A DNA stretch of 64,000 nt from positions 1-64,000 of the forward strand of contig JAFSFH010000007.1 in NCBI GenBank assembly GCA_017435305.1, given 5' to 3'. Each line of letters opens with the position of its first letter. Positions within the stretch are counted from its first letter, which is position 1. Positions 35,170-44,666 of the stretch are shown piece by piece. The notes beneath the pieces are model-generated. The model was given only the letters and a program-made list of their open reading frames with translations, was not told the DNA's origin and ran no database searches. This DNA comes from Clostridia bacterium (GTDB taxonomy: Bacteria > Bacillota_A > Clostridia > Oscillospirales > Acutalibacteraceae). The position numbers and the translations under genes were made by a program.

Positions 35170-35455
35170 CAATGTTTTTCAGACTCGGGGCGGATATGGA
35201 CTCTGCCCCTGCAATTCCTATCCAGGTCGGATAGAATCCGTAGGGGGGCATTCCATATGCCCCCGTCAGAATAACGCCACGGGCGGATGATATCCGCCCC
35301 TACGAAACCACCCCATCCCATATAGATTCCGTAGGGGCGTTCTGCGAACGCCCGCGGGCGAACACAGTTCGCCCCTACGATCTTTATCCAACCTCTCATA
35401 GAATCCGTAGGGGCGGCAACCTGCCGCCCGCCATACCGACTTCACCGCAGGAGAA
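35170..35455. repeat. Family B array upstream of rplM
   Basis: At least six GTAGGGG-type palindromes (cores GATATGGACTCTGCC, CATTCCATATGC, GATGATATCC, CGTTCTGCGAACG, CGAACACAGTTCG, GGCAACCTGCC) joined by linkers with ATAGAATCC. The rest of 35455-35648 is AT-rich with no gene. Confidence 0.8.
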
Positions 35456-35648
35456 TGACCACCACCCCACAACATCTTGTGTTCCGCCGCCCAAAAACCC
35501 GAAAACCCTTGCTATTACTGGGGTTTCGGGGGTTTTTTATCCCCTGTAAAAAAATGAAATGAAAAACGAGAAACAGAGCAAAACGGCGTAAAAACGCGAG
35601 AAATCGAGAGATTGAGGGCTCTATTTTAAATTTTCGGGGATTTGGGGG

Positions 35649-35677
35649 TTGACAGCCGAATTTCCTTATGTTATTAT
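35649..35677 (+). promoter_or_regulatory. Sigma-A promoter of rplM-rpsI
   Basis: TTGACA, 17 bases, TATTAT. Confidence 0.8.
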
Positions 35678-35693
35678 AAGTCGCGTTCGTGAA

Positions 35694-35752
35694 AACGACG
35701 GCGGAATTTCTAACCCAAACCCGCCGACATGGGACCGCTTGCGGGTCCCCCA
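35694..35752 (+). promoter_or_regulatory. Structured leader of rplM (possible L13 leader)
   Basis: Two hairpins lie between the promoter and the rplM ribosome site: CGGCGG/CCGCCG (about 35699-35727) and GGGACCGC/GCGGGTCCC (35731-35749). Firmicutes rplM-rpsI operons often have an autoregulatory L13 leader; whether this is that motif was not tested. Confidence 0.4.
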
Positions 35753-35776
35753 CACAATGTATAGGAGGAAACTACT

Positions 35777-36202
35777 ATGACTTTTATGGCTAAAGCCGGT
35801 CAGGTCGAGCGTAAGTGGTACGTTATCGACGCCGCCGGTAAACCCCTGGGTCGTGTGGCTGCCGAGGCTGCTGTTCTGCTGCGCGGCAAGCACAAGCCCA
35901 CCTTCACCCCCCACGTTGACTGTGGTGACAACGTCATCATCATCAACTGCGCCGAGGCCGTTCTGACCGGCAAGAAGCTGGAGCAGAAGAAGTGGCAGCG
36001 CCACACCGGCTGGATCGGCAACCTGAAGACCACCAAGTACGGCACTCTGATGGCTCAGCGCCCCACCAAGGCGATGGAGCTGGCTGTTGGTGGCATGATC
36101 CCCAACACCCACATTGGCCGCGCTGCTGAGACCCGCCTGCACTGCTATGCCGGTGCCGAGCATCCTCACGCCAGCCAGAAGCCCGAAGTGTTCGAGCTGT
36201 AA
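35777..36202 (+). CDS. rplM: 50S ribosomal protein L13
   Basis: A 141-residue L13 with [19 protein letters not shown] at the start and the [12 protein letters not shown] motif near 95-106. The ATG at 35777 follows AGGAGG. It forms an operon with rpsI 18 bases downstream. Confidence 0.97.
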   Translation: MTFMAKAGQVERKWYVIDAAGKPLGRVAAEAAVLLRGKHKPTFTPHVDCGDNVIIINCAEAVLTGKKLEQKKWQRHTGWIGNLKTTKYGTLMAQRPTKAMELAVGGMIPNTHIGRAAETRLHCYAGAEHPHASQKPEVFEL

Positions 36203-36220
36203 TAAAAGGAGGATACGATT

Positions 36221-36625
36221 ATGGATTACAATACCAGACCCTTTTTCTACGGCACCGGTCGCCGTAAATCCTCTGTGGCTCGCGTCCGTCTGTACCAGGG
36301 CACCGGCAAGGTGACCATCAATGGTCGTGACATCGACGATTACTTCGGCCTGGAGACCCTGAAGCTGATCGTGCGTCAGCCTCTGAACCTGACCGAGACC
36401 ACCGAGAAGTTTGACATCGAGTGCCGCGTTGCCGGCGGCGGTGTTACCGGCCAGGCCGGCGCCATCCGTCACGGTATCGCCCGTGCTCTGCTGCAGTACG
36501 ACAGCGAGAACCTGCGTTCTTCCCTGAAGAAGGCCGGCTTCCTGACCCGCGATCCTCGTATGAAGGAGCGTAAGAAGTACGGTCTGAAAGCTGCTCGTCG
36601 TGCACCTCAGTTCTCTAAGCGCTGA
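36221..36625 (+). CDS. rpsI: 30S ribosomal protein S9
   Basis: A 134-residue S9 with [16 protein letters not shown] at the start, [19 protein letters not shown] in the middle and the conserved C-terminus APQFSKR, whose arginine reaches the decoding site. The 3' end of this gene is repeated three times downstream (see the attachment-scar array), which suggests that it is used as an integration site. Confidence 0.97.
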   Translation: MDYNTRPFFYGTGRRKSSVARVRLYQGTGKVTINGRDIDDYFGLETLKLIVRQPLNLTETTEKFDIECRVAGGGVTGQAGAIRHGIARALLQYDSENLRSSLKKAGFLTRDPRMKERKKYGLKAARRAPQFSKR

Positions 36626-36660
36626 TATTTGCACATTGCAGAAACCTACCGGTTACGCAA

Positions 36661-36692
36661 AAGACCACACCCATTGGGTGTGGTCTTTTTCT
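36661..36692 (+). terminator. Terminator of rplM-rpsI
   Basis: AAGACCACACCC/GGGTGTGGTCTT stem with three-base loop and T-run. Confidence 0.9.
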
Positions 36693-36867
36693 TTGCGACG
36701 AGCAGCGGATGTATCGCAGTCAGTGAGGGAATATGGCGCAAGGCGCCATATTCAGGTGGGCGCCGGCGAGTTAGCGGTCTAAGCGTCCTGCGAGCGCCCA
36801 CGGCTGCCCGTCGCGCTCCTCAGTTCAGCAAGCGCTGATATTACGAGAGCGAACCTATTGGTCTTAC

Positions 36868-36907
36868 GAGAACACCACACCATTTTGGTGTGGTGTTCTT
36901 TTTTTTT
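36868..36907 (+). terminator. Second terminator in the rpsI scar array
   Basis: GAACACCACACCA/TGGTGTGGTGTTC stem followed by nine or ten T. Confidence 0.85.
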
Positions 36908-37075
36908 GCGGCCGGATGTATCGCAGTCAGTGAGGGAATATGGCGCAGGGCGCCATATTCGGGTGGGCGCCGGCGAGTTAGCGGTCTAAGCGCTCTACGA
37001 GCGCCCACGGCCGCCCGTCGCGCGCCCCAGTTCAGCAAGCGCTGATTTCGAGCGAAGCGAGAAAATCTGCTACAA

Positions 37076-37108
37076 AAATATCACACCCGACTGGGTGTGG
37101 TATTTTTT
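37076..37108 (+). terminator. Third terminator in the rpsI scar array
   Basis: ATATCACACCC/GGGTGTGGTAT stem, T-run. Confidence 0.85.
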
Positions 37109-37255
37109 ATTTGCTTGCGGACGAACACAGCAAGTGTGGGAGAATGGCGCTTTGCGCCATTCTCAAGGGGCGGCACAGAAAAGTAAAGGGTTCGCACAAA
37201 GTAGGAGCCGCCAGCAAGCGCTGATTTCGAGCGAAGCGAGAAAATCTGCTACAAA

Positions 37256-37290
37256 AATATCACACCCGACTGGGTGTGGTATTTTTCTTT
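37256..37290 (+). terminator. Fourth terminator in the rpsI scar array
   Basis: Same stem as at 37076-37108 (ATATCACACCC/GGGTGTGGTAT) with TTTTTC behind it. Confidence 0.8.
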
Positions 37291-37294
37291 AGTT

Positions 37295-37715
37295 ACGGGC
37301 GGATATGGAATCCGCCCCTACGATAACAACCAATGTAAAATAGAATCAAGCCCCCCTTGCCTAAAGGTCGATTTCCCCCGATAGCGGGGGAAAATGTCGG
37401 CGTAGCCGACAAAAGGGGGGCCGTCTCGCGGCGAGCGAAGGTGGCAAAAATCTTTGATTTTTGACGGGGGGATTCATACGGGACGGGAAACCCGTCCCCT
37501 ACGATACCACCCCATATAGAATCCGTAGGGGCGTTCTGCGAACGCCCGCGGGCGAACACAGTTCGCCCCTACGATCTTTATTAAACCGCTCATAGAATCC
37601 GTAGGGGCGGCAACCTGCCGCCCGCAATACCGATCAACGTAAGCTTTGTAGGGGCGGCATTCCATATGCCCCCGTCGGAATAACGCCGCAGGCGAATATC
37701 CTCGCCCCTACGAAA
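37295..37715. repeat. Family B palindromes, family A half-unit with module D
   Basis: B palindromes are at about 37295-37325 and 37480-37715. A CCCCCC-type family A half-unit carrying module D (37367-37440) spans about 37351-37473, with an arm hairpin AAAAATCTTTGATTTTTG. Large parts are the same, in the same order, as 49900-50400. No gene. Confidence 0.75.
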
Positions 37716-37791
37716 CAGACCAACCTAAAACAATTTCTCATTCCTCATTACTAATTCCTCATTTCCCATCATATACTCTACTGGTGATGGT

Positions 37792-38883
37792 ATGAGAAAC
37801 ACAAGGAAAACACATATCTGGCGGCGGGTAGGGCGTCTGCTGACGGTGGGGGTGCTGGCGGCGGCGGTGCTGACCGCGCCCATTGACTGGCATCACCTGG
37901 CGCAGGAGGCATCGGGCTTGGCTCTCGGTCTGCGCCAGCCCGTCCGGACCGCCCGGGCGCTGTCCCGACAGTTGTTTGAACAGCCCGCCGTCCCCGCCGT
38001 GACCCCGCCCGCCATCCTGTCGGAGCAGCGAGCGGACACGGGTCTGCTGACCCTGCCCACGGCGGCAAAATTGCCCGCCTACACCGCCATATCCCCGCCC
38101 AAAAACGACGGCAGCGGCGGCAAGGTGGTCACCCGAAAAATGAGCGGCAACCGCCAAAAATACGGCATCGCCACCGTCAACCGCAGCGGCAAACTGGAGG
38201 ACATCCCCGCCGCCCTGAAGGCGGACCTGCCCTTTACCTTTGCGGACACCGACGAGCCACAGGTGCTGATCCTCCACACCCACACCACCGAGGGGTATAT
38301 GACCTACGACGCGGGGTACTATCTGGAGGGCGACCGCGACCGCACCCGCGACCATAAGAAGAACGTCTGCGCCGTGGGCGAGTCCATCCGCCTGACGCTG
38401 GAGGCGGCGGGCATCGGGGTGATCCACGACACCACCGTCCACGACAGCCCCCAGTATACCGGCGCCTACGGCCGCTCGGCGCAGACCGCCGAGGCGATAC
38501 TGAAGAAATATCCCTCCATCAAGCTGGTGCTGGACGTCCACCGTGACGCGGTGCTGGAAAACGGCGCAGTAGTAAAACCCACCGCCACCGTCAAGGGCAA
38601 AAAGGCGGCGCAGATGATGCTGATCACCGGCACGGTGACCACCGCCGAGCTGCCCCACCGCCATTGGCAGAAGAATCTGGCGCTGTCCACCCAGCTGCAG
38701 GCGGCGCTGGACAAGGTCAGCCCCGACCTGATGCGCCCGCTGAATACGGTGGCCAGTCGGTACAATCAGCACCTGTCCCCCGGCTGGGTGCTGGTGGAGG
38801 TGGGCGCCGAGGGCAACACGGTGGAGGAGGCGGTGTACTCGGGGCAGATCCTCGCCGAAACCCTGCTGAAGCTGTTGGATTGA
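37792..38883 (+). CDS. spoIIP: Stage II sporulation protein P (SpoIIP)
   Basis: A 363-residue protein with an N-terminal membrane anchor (about 13-33) and a low-complexity stalk (to about 145). The SpoIIP amidase/endopeptidase domain is at about 165-360, with ILHTHTTEGYM (His near 172-174), LDVHRDA near 246-252 and the C-terminal VEVGAEGNTVEEA. SpoIIP degrades peptidoglycan during engulfment of the forespore, with SpoIID and SpoIIM. Its presence indicates a spore former or a recent descendant. The ATG at 37792 follows GGTGATGGT, a weak site. No partner gene lies nearby. Confidence 0.9.
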   Translation: MRNTRKTHIWRRVGRLLTVGVLAAAVLTAPIDWHHLAQEASGLALGLRQPVRTARALSRQLFEQPAVPAVTPPAILSEQRADTGLLTLPTAAKLPAYTAISPPKNDGSGGKVVTRKMSGNRQKYGIATVNRSGKLEDIPAALKADLPFTFADTDEPQVLILHTHTTEGYMTYDAGYYLEGDRDRTRDHKKNVCAVGESIRLTLEAAGIGVIHDTTVHDSPQYTGAYGRSAQTAEAILKKYPSIKLVLDVHRDAVLENGAVVKPTATVKGKKAAQMMLITGTVTTAELPHRHWQKNLALSTQLQAALDKVSPDLMRPLNTVASRYNQHLSPGWVLVEVGAEGNTVEEAVYSGQILAETLLKLLD

Positions 38884-38936
38884 CAAAAAGATTACGGTCG
38901 GGTAGAATGAAAGAATAATACGTGCGCGCGAAAAGA

Positions 38937-39387
38937 GCCTCCCTCTTTGAGGGAGGTGGCATTTGCAACGCAAATGACGGAGGGAGTTTTATGTCACTAA
39001 AATACAATGGCAGCAATATAAAATTGGCAAAAACTCTTCGTAAACAAGCCACGCCGCAAGAAAATCATTTATGGTATGATTTCCTACGAACATATCCTGT
39101 TCGTTTTCAACGGCAGAAAGCCATCAATAACTATATTGTAGACTTTTACTGCCATCAAGCTAAATTGATTATTGAAATTGATGGCTCACAACATTATGAA
39201 AAAGAAAAACAAGAAAAGGATGAGATGAGAACATACGATTTACAGAAAATGGGATTACGAATTATTCGTTTAAGCAATCGCCAAATCAATGAAGAATTTA
39301 GGATCGTATGTGAATATATCGATAACATAGTGAAAAACTCCCTCAGTCCTCGCTAACGCTCGGACAGCTCCCTCAAGGAGGGAGCCT
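38937..39387. mobile_element. Family A cassette carrying DUF559 gene, copy 2
   Basis: The left arm AGCCTCCCTCTTTGAGGGAG...GACGGAGGGAG (38936-38984) and the inverted right arm ACTCCCTCAGTC...CAAGGAGGGAGCC (39337-39387) enclose a single gene on the plus strand with no spare DNA: TTTT before the ATG and AAAA inside the last codons. Confidence 0.78.
38991..39356 (+). CDS. DUF559 endonuclease-like protein, copy 2
   Basis: 121 residues, the same length as copies 1 and 3. It has RQKAINNYIVDFYC with Asp51, IEIDGSQH with Glu62, Asp64 and His68, and IIRLSNRQIN near 91-100. The ribosome site GACGGAGGGAG is part of the left repeat arm; the last residues NSLSPR are read from the right arm. By hand count it is about 70% identical to copy 3 and 53% to copy 1, so the three are diverged lineages, not fresh duplicates. 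The gene is visibly poorer in GC than its neighbours. Role unknown; see findings. Confidence 0.8.
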   Translation: MSLKYNGSNIKLAKTLRKQATPQENHLWYDFLRTYPVRFQRQKAINNYIVDFYCHQAKLIIEIDGSQHYEKEKQEKDEMRTYDLQKMGLRIIRLSNRQINEEFRIVCEYIDNIVKNSLSPR

Positions 39388-39468
39388 ACAGGCTATATAA
39401 GTATTCGTCAAGATGAACAATTCTCTCTTTTTGACAGAGAGTATGTCCCCTCAAAGGAGGTCATTCCT

Positions 39469-40836
39469 ATGAACCATACCATAGCGGCTATATCCACCCC
39501 GTCCGGTGCCGCCGGACTGGGGGTGGTGCGCCTGTCCGGTGCGGACGCCCTCGCGGTGGCGGCGCGGGTATTCCGCCCCGCCGACCCGCGTAAAACCGCG
39601 GACAAGCTGTCCGGCTACACCGCCGCCTACGGGCGGGTGTTCGACGCCGACGGCGACGTGGACGAGTGCGTGCTGCTTGTTTTCCGCGCCCCCCACAGCT
39701 ACACCGGCGAGGACGTGGCGGAACTCAACTGCCACGGCGGGCGGTACATCCTGCAGCGGGTCTTACGCGCCTGTCTGGATGCGGGCGCCGTGCCCGCGGG
39801 CGCGGGCGAGTTCACCCGCCGCGCCTTTCTGAACGGTAAGATGGATCTGACCCAGGCGGAGAGCGTGATGGATCTCATCGCCGCCGACGGCAAGCTGGCG
39901 GCGCAGACCGCGCTGGCGTCCCGTGACGGCGCCGTGTTCCGCCGCCTGACGGCGGTTAAGGACTCTCTATTGTCGGTAGCGGCGCAGTTCGGCGCCTACA
40001 TCGACTATCCCGACGAGGACATCCCCGACCTGACCCCCGCCGCCCTGTCCGCCACGGTGGACGGGGCCGCCGCGGCGGTGCGGGAGTTGCTGGCTACCTT
40101 TGACGCGGGTCGGGTACTCCGCGAGGGGGTGGACACCGCCATCGTGGGCAGTCCCAACGTAGGCAAATCCACCCTGATGAACTGCCTGTCCGGCTGTCAG
40201 CGGAGCATCGTCACCGATATCGCGGGCACCACCCGCGACGTGGTGGAGGAGACCGTGCGGTTGGGCGAGGTCACCCTGCGGCTGGCGGATACCGCCGGCA
40301 TCCGCGACACCGCCGACGCGGTGGAGAGCGTGGGCGTGGACTTGGCGAAACAGCGAATGAATCAGGCCGCCCTGGTGCTGGCGGTGTTTGACGGCTCTGT
40401 GCCTTTGGGCGACGAGGACAGGGCGCTGGCCGAGAGCCTGCGGGAGCGCACCGCCATCGCGGTGGTGAATAAGGCGGACAAGCCCTTGTGTGTGGACACC
40501 CCGTGGCTGAGCGAGCGGTTTGCGTGGGTGGTGACCCTGTCCGCCAAGGATGGCGAGGGGGTGGACGCCCTGACCGCCGCCGTGGCGGATGCCACCGGCG
40601 TGGCGCGGCTGGACGCCGCCCAGCCGATTCTCACCACCGAGCGCCAGCGGCTCTGCGCCGCCACGGCGCTTGCCTGCCTGGAGGAGGCGCACACCGCCCT
40701 GGAGGGCGGTATGACCCTGGACGCGGTGTCGGTGAGCATCGACGGCGCTCTGAACGCCATCCTGGACCTGACCGGCGAGCGCGCCACCGAGGCCGTGGTG
40801 GACCAGGTGTTCGCCAATTTCTGTGTGGGCAAGTAA
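39469..40836 (+). CDS. mnmE: tRNA modification GTPase MnmE (TrmE)
   Basis: A 455-residue GTPase. The N-terminal formyl-THF-binding domain has TIAAISTPSGAAGLGVVRLSG at the start. The G domain has GSPNVGKS (about 228-235), DIAGTTRD and DTAGIRDT, and the C-terminal motif is CVGK (452-455). It modifies wobble uridine with MnmG, whose gene is 21 kb away across the origin. The ATG at 39469 follows AAAGGAGG. Confidence 0.95.
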   Translation: MNHTIAAISTPSGAAGLGVVRLSGADALAVAARVFRPADPRKTADKLSGYTAAYGRVFDADGDVDECVLLVFRAPHSYTGEDVAELNCHGGRYILQRVLRACLDAGAVPAGAGEFTRRAFLNGKMDLTQAESVMDLIAADGKLAAQTALASRDGAVFRRLTAVKDSLLSVAAQFGAYIDYPDEDIPDLTPAALSATVDGAAAAVRELLATFDAGRVLREGVDTAIVGSPNVGKSTLMNCLSGCQRSIVTDIAGTTRDVVEETVRLGEVTLRLADTAGIRDTADAVESVGVDLAKQRMNQAALVLAVFDGSVPLGDEDRALAESLRERTAIAVVNKADKPLCVDTPWLSERFAWVVTLSAKDGEGVDALTAAVADATGVARLDAAQPILTTERQRLCAATALACLEEAHTALEGGMTLDAVSVSIDGALNAILDLTGERATEAVVDQVFANFCVGK

Positions 40837-40845
40837 GAAGAAAAC

Positions 40846-40884
40846 AAAAACACCGAAGGCGCAAAACAACCTTCGGTGTTTTTC
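40846..40884. terminator. Bidirectional terminator between mnmE and the Fic gene
   Basis: AACACCGAAGG/CCTTCGGTGTT stem with A-run and T-run on the two sides; serves both convergent genes. Confidence 0.85.
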
Positions 40885-40898
40885 ATTGTGGAAAACGG

Positions 40899-42101
40899 TT
40901 ACGATAACTTGCTTAAGTCTATCAAGTATTTAATAATTTTGCTACTTTTATCTTCTATCAGTATGTTTTTGTTTCTTATTTTTGCCAATCTTTTATTTAC
41001 TGTTGAGGGACTAATTTTTAACCCTACTTCCAATTCCTTTTTCGTTAGTCCTTCGTCAGAAAACAACGATGCTTGAATCAAAACAAAAGTAAATTCTTTA
41101 ATTTCCGAAGACATCGTCTCATCGTTCTTAACTATACTGAAATATTTTAACAAAAGGTTACTTCTTTTTTCTAAGGCATCATAAAGATTTTGAAAAGATT
41201 CAAGAACGATATTAAGAAACATAATGATAAAAGGAGTTAAATCTCCTAAACTTTTGTCATCATTACACTCATTAAACGCATCATAATAATGCTTTATATG
41301 CGCTTTTATCGTATAAGAGAGCCGGAAACCAATTAAATATTCAAATTCCTTTGAAAGAAGATAACTACTAATAAACCGAGAAGTTCTACCGTTTCCATCA
41401 TAAAAAGGATGAATATAACCAAAAAGGTAATGAAAAATAGCAATCCGAATCAATATAGGTATTTCTTTTTGGTTTAAAATATTGAGGGATTGCTCCATAA
41501 GCTGAATAATTTTAATCTCGGGATAAGCCCCCCTGTGTATAACTTTTTGCGTAGGAGTGGTAACCTCCGCCATATCTTTTCTAAAGATTTCGCCATCGGG
41601 AGCATTATCTGGGCAATCTTCCACAACCTCTTTTAAAACAAGATCATCATATATTTCCCGAATATCCGTCGATGTACTTAACGGGAATTCATCACCACTA
41701 ATCAGCATACTGTATTTATTTAAAAGACCATAAAAACGTTTCTTTTTTCCCTTTGTATTCATTTCTTTTAAAACGGAAGAAAGTTCTTTTCTTGTGCTAT
41801 ATACACCTTCAATATCATTAGTGAGTTTAATTTCATCTATTAAACATTTTTTTGCAAATTGTACCAATGCCGCCTCGGGAAGGCTTCCTTTTATATCCGC
41901 AATTGCTTTATCCAATTGCAGAATTTTAAAAGTAACATCATAAATTTCAGGACATAGACAATAAAAAGCATTATTATCCCCAATTTTTATTGGCAAAATG
42001 CAGGTTGATTCTGAAGTTATCCTTTTGTTATATAACGCTTGATACTCTTCTTTGCTTTTATAAAACAAATGAGACAGCGACACATAACTCATATTGGTCA
42101 C
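40899..42101 (-). CDS. Fic family protein (predicted AMP transferase)
   Basis: A 400-residue protein with a perfect Fic motif HPFYDGNGRTSR at 231-242 and an N-terminal inhibitory motif TNDIEG at 94-99. This makes it a class II Fic enzyme whose own helix blocks ATP binding. A Fic-N-like helical region precedes it, and the C-terminal part (about 345-400) resembles a winged helix (LTKKELEVGLKISPSTVNKRLAKI). Such proteins transfer AMP to target proteins; the target is unknown. The gene is strikingly AT-rich against its neighbours and lies against the general direction of this arm, both signs of recent transfer. No antitoxin-like gene is next to it. Confidence 0.88.
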   Translation of the reverse strand: MTNMSYVSLSHLFYKSKEEYQALYNKRITSESTCILPIKIGDNNAFYCLCPEIYDVTFKILQLDKAIADIKGSLPEAALVQFAKKCLIDEIKLTNDIEGVYSTRKELSSVLKEMNTKGKKKRFYGLLNKYSMLISGDEFPLSTSTDIREIYDDLVLKEVVEDCPDNAPDGEIFRKDMAEVTTPTQKVIHRGAYPEIKIIQLMEQSLNILNQKEIPILIRIAIFHYLFGYIHPFYDGNGRTSRFISSYLLSKEFEYLIGFRLSYTIKAHIKHYYDAFNECNDDKSLGDLTPFIIMFLNIVLESFQNLYDALEKRSNLLLKYFSIVKNDETMSSEIKEFTFVLIQASLFSDEGLTKKELEVGLKISPSTVNKRLAKIRNKNILIEDKSSKIIKYLIDLSKLS

Positions 42102-42271
42102 ACTCCTTTTTAATTGATAAACATAAGTTTGTTTTTTGTTTTATGTTTGTCGTTTTAACCATATTTAACTAATATAGTTACATATTATATCAACAAATTG
42201 TTTTTGTCAAGCATTAATTACTAACATTATAGTTCAAATAAGAAGAAAATATTCATTTGTATTTTCTAAAC

Positions 42272-42316
42272 AATAAAACTCCCGGAGCAACCAACATTGT
42301 TCCGAGAGTTTTATTG
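42272..42316. terminator. Terminator downstream of the lepA operon
   Basis: AAAACTCCCGGA.../...TCCGAGAGTTTT stem with one mismatch and T-rich flanks on both strands. The remainder of 42102-42348 is AT-rich with no gene. Confidence 0.7.
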
Positions 42317-42348
42317 TTTAGGATCTGATGATACATTAAATGAAACAC

Positions 42349-42720
42349 TCACTTCTTTTTGCAAAAGAACGGACCGCATCGGTCTTCGTGGGTTCGGACA
42401 TACGTCCAAGAAAAATCTTTTGCTACCACATAAACATCATCATTCTCGTCTTCATCAATTTCTTTTGCAGTAAGTTTCCCTACATAAGAAACGCCTTCGA
42501 TGCAATTGGAGAAACCATCATAGAAATGGAGGGCTTCTTCGTAACGCAAAGAATCAAATGCTTTTCTGGCATCGTCGCCTTGAAGGCAAGGGGCTTTCCC
42601 CCAAGTGAACAAATGCCACAAGAAATTGTGCGGCGCCGTAACGTGGCCACGAATAATATGTGGACTAACGTCTTTTCCAAATGTGGCAAGCCACTCTTTG
42701 ATAATTTCTTTGTTGTTCAT
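42349..42720 (-). CDS. DUF4275-like hypothetical protein
   Basis: A 123-residue soluble protein with NFLWHLFTWGKAPCLQGDDARKAFD in the middle and VYVVAKDFSWTYVRTHEDRCGPFF at the end, which I associate with the DUF4275 family (function unknown). The start is the ATG at 42720 behind GAGGCGG. An alternative ATG at 42741 overlaps the lepA stop. Codon use is less GC-rich than lepA, so it may have been acquired together with the Fic region. Confidence 0.6.
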   Translation of the reverse strand: MNNKEIIKEWLATFGKDVSPHIIRGHVTAPHNFLWHLFTWGKAPCLQGDDARKAFDSLRYEEALHFYDGFSNCIEGVSYVGKLTAKEIDEDENDDVYVVAKDFSWTYVRTHEDRCGPFFCKKK

Positions 42721-42733
42721 CTTTTGTTCCGCC

Positions 42734-44542
42734 TCATTCATCGTCCAGCTTCAGCACCGCCATAAAGGCCTCCTGGGGCACCTCTACGCTGCCCAGCTGG
42801 CGCATCCGCTTTTTACCCTCTTTCTGCTTCTCCAGCAGCTTTTTCTTACGGGTAATGTCGCCGCCGTAACACTTGGCCAGCACGTCCTTGCGCATGGCGC
42901 GCACCGTCTCGCGGGCGATGATCTTGCCACCGATGGCGGCCTGCACCGGCACCTCAAACAGCTGGCGGGGGATGTTGTCCTTCAGCTTCTCGCACATTTT
43001 CCGCGCGCGGGTGTAGGCGTTGCCGGCAAACAGAATAAAGGACAGGGCGTCCACGATCTCGCCGTTGAGCATAATATCCAGCTTCACCAGTTCGCTCTTG
43101 ACGTACCCCTTCAGCTCGTAGTCGAAGCTGGCGTACCCCTTGGTGCGGGATTTCAGCGCGTCGAAGAAATCGTAAATGATCTCATTCAGCGGCAGCTCGT
43201 AGTGGATGTCCACGCGGGTGGGGTCAAGGTATTTCATATCCTTGAAAATACCGCGGCGTTCCTGGCACAGCTCCATAATGTTGCCTACGTAGTCGTTGGG
43301 GGCGTAGATGTGCGCCTCGGCGATGGGCTCCTCCGCCATCTTGATGGTGGTGGGGTCGGGATAGTTGGTGGGGTTGTCCACCATAATCACCGAGCCGTCC
43401 GACAGGGTGATGCGGTAAATAACGCTGGGGGCGGTGGTGATCAGATCCAGATTATACTCCCGCTCCAGGCGCTCTTGAATAATTTCCATATGCAGAAGAC
43501 CCAGGAATCCGCAACGGAATCCAAAGCCCAGCGCCACCGAGGTCTCCGGCTCAAAGGTCAGGGACGCGTCGTTGAGCTGCAGGCGCTCCAGCGCCTCCCG
43601 CAGGTCCTGATAATGGGCGCCGTCGGCGGGGAACACGCCGCAGAACACCATGGGATTCGCCTTGCGATAGCCGGGCAGGGGCGCGGCGGCAGGGCGGTTG
43701 GCGTGGGTGATGGTGTCGCCCACCTGGGCGTCACCCACCGTCTTGATGCTGGCGGCCAGATAACCCACCTGACCGGCGCGCAGCTCTTTGGTCGGCTCCA
43801 GACGACCGGGGCGCATCACCCCCACCTCCACCACGTCAAAGGTGGCGCCGCTGGCCATCATTTTAATGGTGTCGCCGGCCTTGACCACGCCGTCCATCAC
43901 GCGGAAATACACGATAACGCCGCGGTAGCTGTCGTAGTAGCTGTCAAAGATCAGCGCCTGCAGGGGCTTTTGGTCGTCGCCCTCGGGGGGAGGCAGCTTG
44001 ACGATGGCCTCCAGCACCTGGTCGATGCCGATGCCCGCCTTGGCGGAGATGTGGGGCGCCTCGGAGGCGTCAATGCCGATGATGTCCTCCACCTCTGTCG
44101 CCACCCGCTGGGGGTCGGCGGCGGGCAGGTCGATCTTGTTGATGACCGGCAGGATTTCCAGGTCGTGCTCCAGCGCCAGATAGGTGTTGGCCAGGGTCTG
44201 TGCCTCCACGCCCTGGCTGGCGTCCACCACCAGCAGCGCCCCCTCGCAGGCGGCGAGAGAACGGCTCACCTCGTAGTTGAAGTCCACGTGACCGGGGGTG
44301 TCGATGAGGTTGAGGGTGTACTCCTCCCCATCCTGCGCCTTGTACTGCAGGGTGACGGCGTGAGCCTTGATGGTGATGCCGCGCTCCCGCTCCAGGTCCA
44401 TACTGTCCAGCAGCTGCTCCTCCATATCCCGCAGCGCCACGGTGTTGGTCATCTCCAGCAGGCGGTCCGCCAGAGTGGATTTACCGTGGTCGATGTGGGC
44501 GATGATGCAGAAGTTGCGTATATGTCGTTTGATGTCAGCCAT
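42734..44542 (-). CDS. lepA: Elongation factor 4 (LepA)
   Basis: A 602-residue translational GTPase. [16 protein letters not shown] (G1) is near 15-30, DTPGHVDF (G3) near 78-85 and [10 protein letters not shown] (G4) near 132-141, and the C-terminal LepA-specific domain ends [13 protein letters not shown]. It back-translocates or rescues stalled ribosomes. The ATG at 44542 follows GGAG at eight bases; a GTG three codons upstream is less likely. It is the only long gene of the right arm on the minus strand besides the Fic region, and it has a consensus promoter. Confidence 0.95.
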   Translation of the reverse strand: MADIKRHIRNFCIIAHIDHGKSTLADRLLEMTNTVALRDMEEQLLDSMDLERERGITIKAHAVTLQYKAQDGEEYTLNLIDTPGHVDFNYEVSRSLAACEGALLVVDASQGVEAQTLANTYLALEHDLEILPVINKIDLPAADPQRVATEVEDIIGIDASEAPHISAKAGIGIDQVLEAIVKLPPPEGDDQKPLQALIFDSYYDSYRGVIVYFRVMDGVVKAGDTIKMMASGATFDVVEVGVMRPGRLEPTKELRAGQVGYLAASIKTVGDAQVGDTITHANRPAAAPLPGYRKANPMVFCGVFPADGAHYQDLREALERLQLNDASLTFEPETSVALGFGFRCGFLGLLHMEIIQERLEREYNLDLITTAPSVIYRITLSDGSVIMVDNPTNYPDPTTIKMAEEPIAEAHIYAPNDYVGNIMELCQERRGIFKDMKYLDPTRVDIHYELPLNEIIYDFFDALKSRTKGYASFDYELKGYVKSELVKLDIMLNGEIVDALSFILFAGNAYTRARKMCEKLKDNIPRQLFEVPVQAAIGGKIIARETVRAMRKDVLAKCYGGDITRKKKLLEKQKEGKKRMRQLGSVEVPQEAFMAVLKLDDE

Positions 44543-44574
44543 AGTTGACACTCCATTTCATAACAAATCAAGTT

Positions 44575-44603
44575 ATTATACCATTTTTTCTCCCCCTTGA
44601 CAA
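44575..44603 (-). promoter_or_regulatory. Sigma-A promoter of lepA
   Basis: On the minus strand TTGTCA, 17 bases, TATAAT. Confidence 0.8.
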
Positions 44604-44666
44604 GCAAAACCGTTGAAATGTGGATAAGAAGATGGTAAAATGAGGGAAACATTTGAATAGGGCGTA

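Larger units (their letters stand above)
36600..37290 (+). repeat. Tandem array of rpsI 3'-end copies, each with a terminator (putative att scars)
   Basis: After the real rpsI end (36593-36625) come further copies ending CAGCAAGCGCTGAT: about 36802-36838, 37008-37044 and a short one at 37209-37224. The first two extra copies still encode [11 protein letters not shown] and a stop, but with different synonymous codons from rpsI. Each copy is followed by its own terminator (36661-36692, 36868-36907, 37076-37108, 37256-37290). Between copies are palindromes at 36729-36753, 36936-36960 and 37140-37164 (GGCGCCATATTC type). The last two terminator units share about 65 bases almost exactly. Confidence 0.8.

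Noticed and set aside
36700..37290. Possible CRISPR or simple tandem duplication downstream of rpsI
   Set aside because: Copies are far apart (about 180-210 bases), carry coding tails with synonymous changes and separate terminators, which fits attachment scars better.
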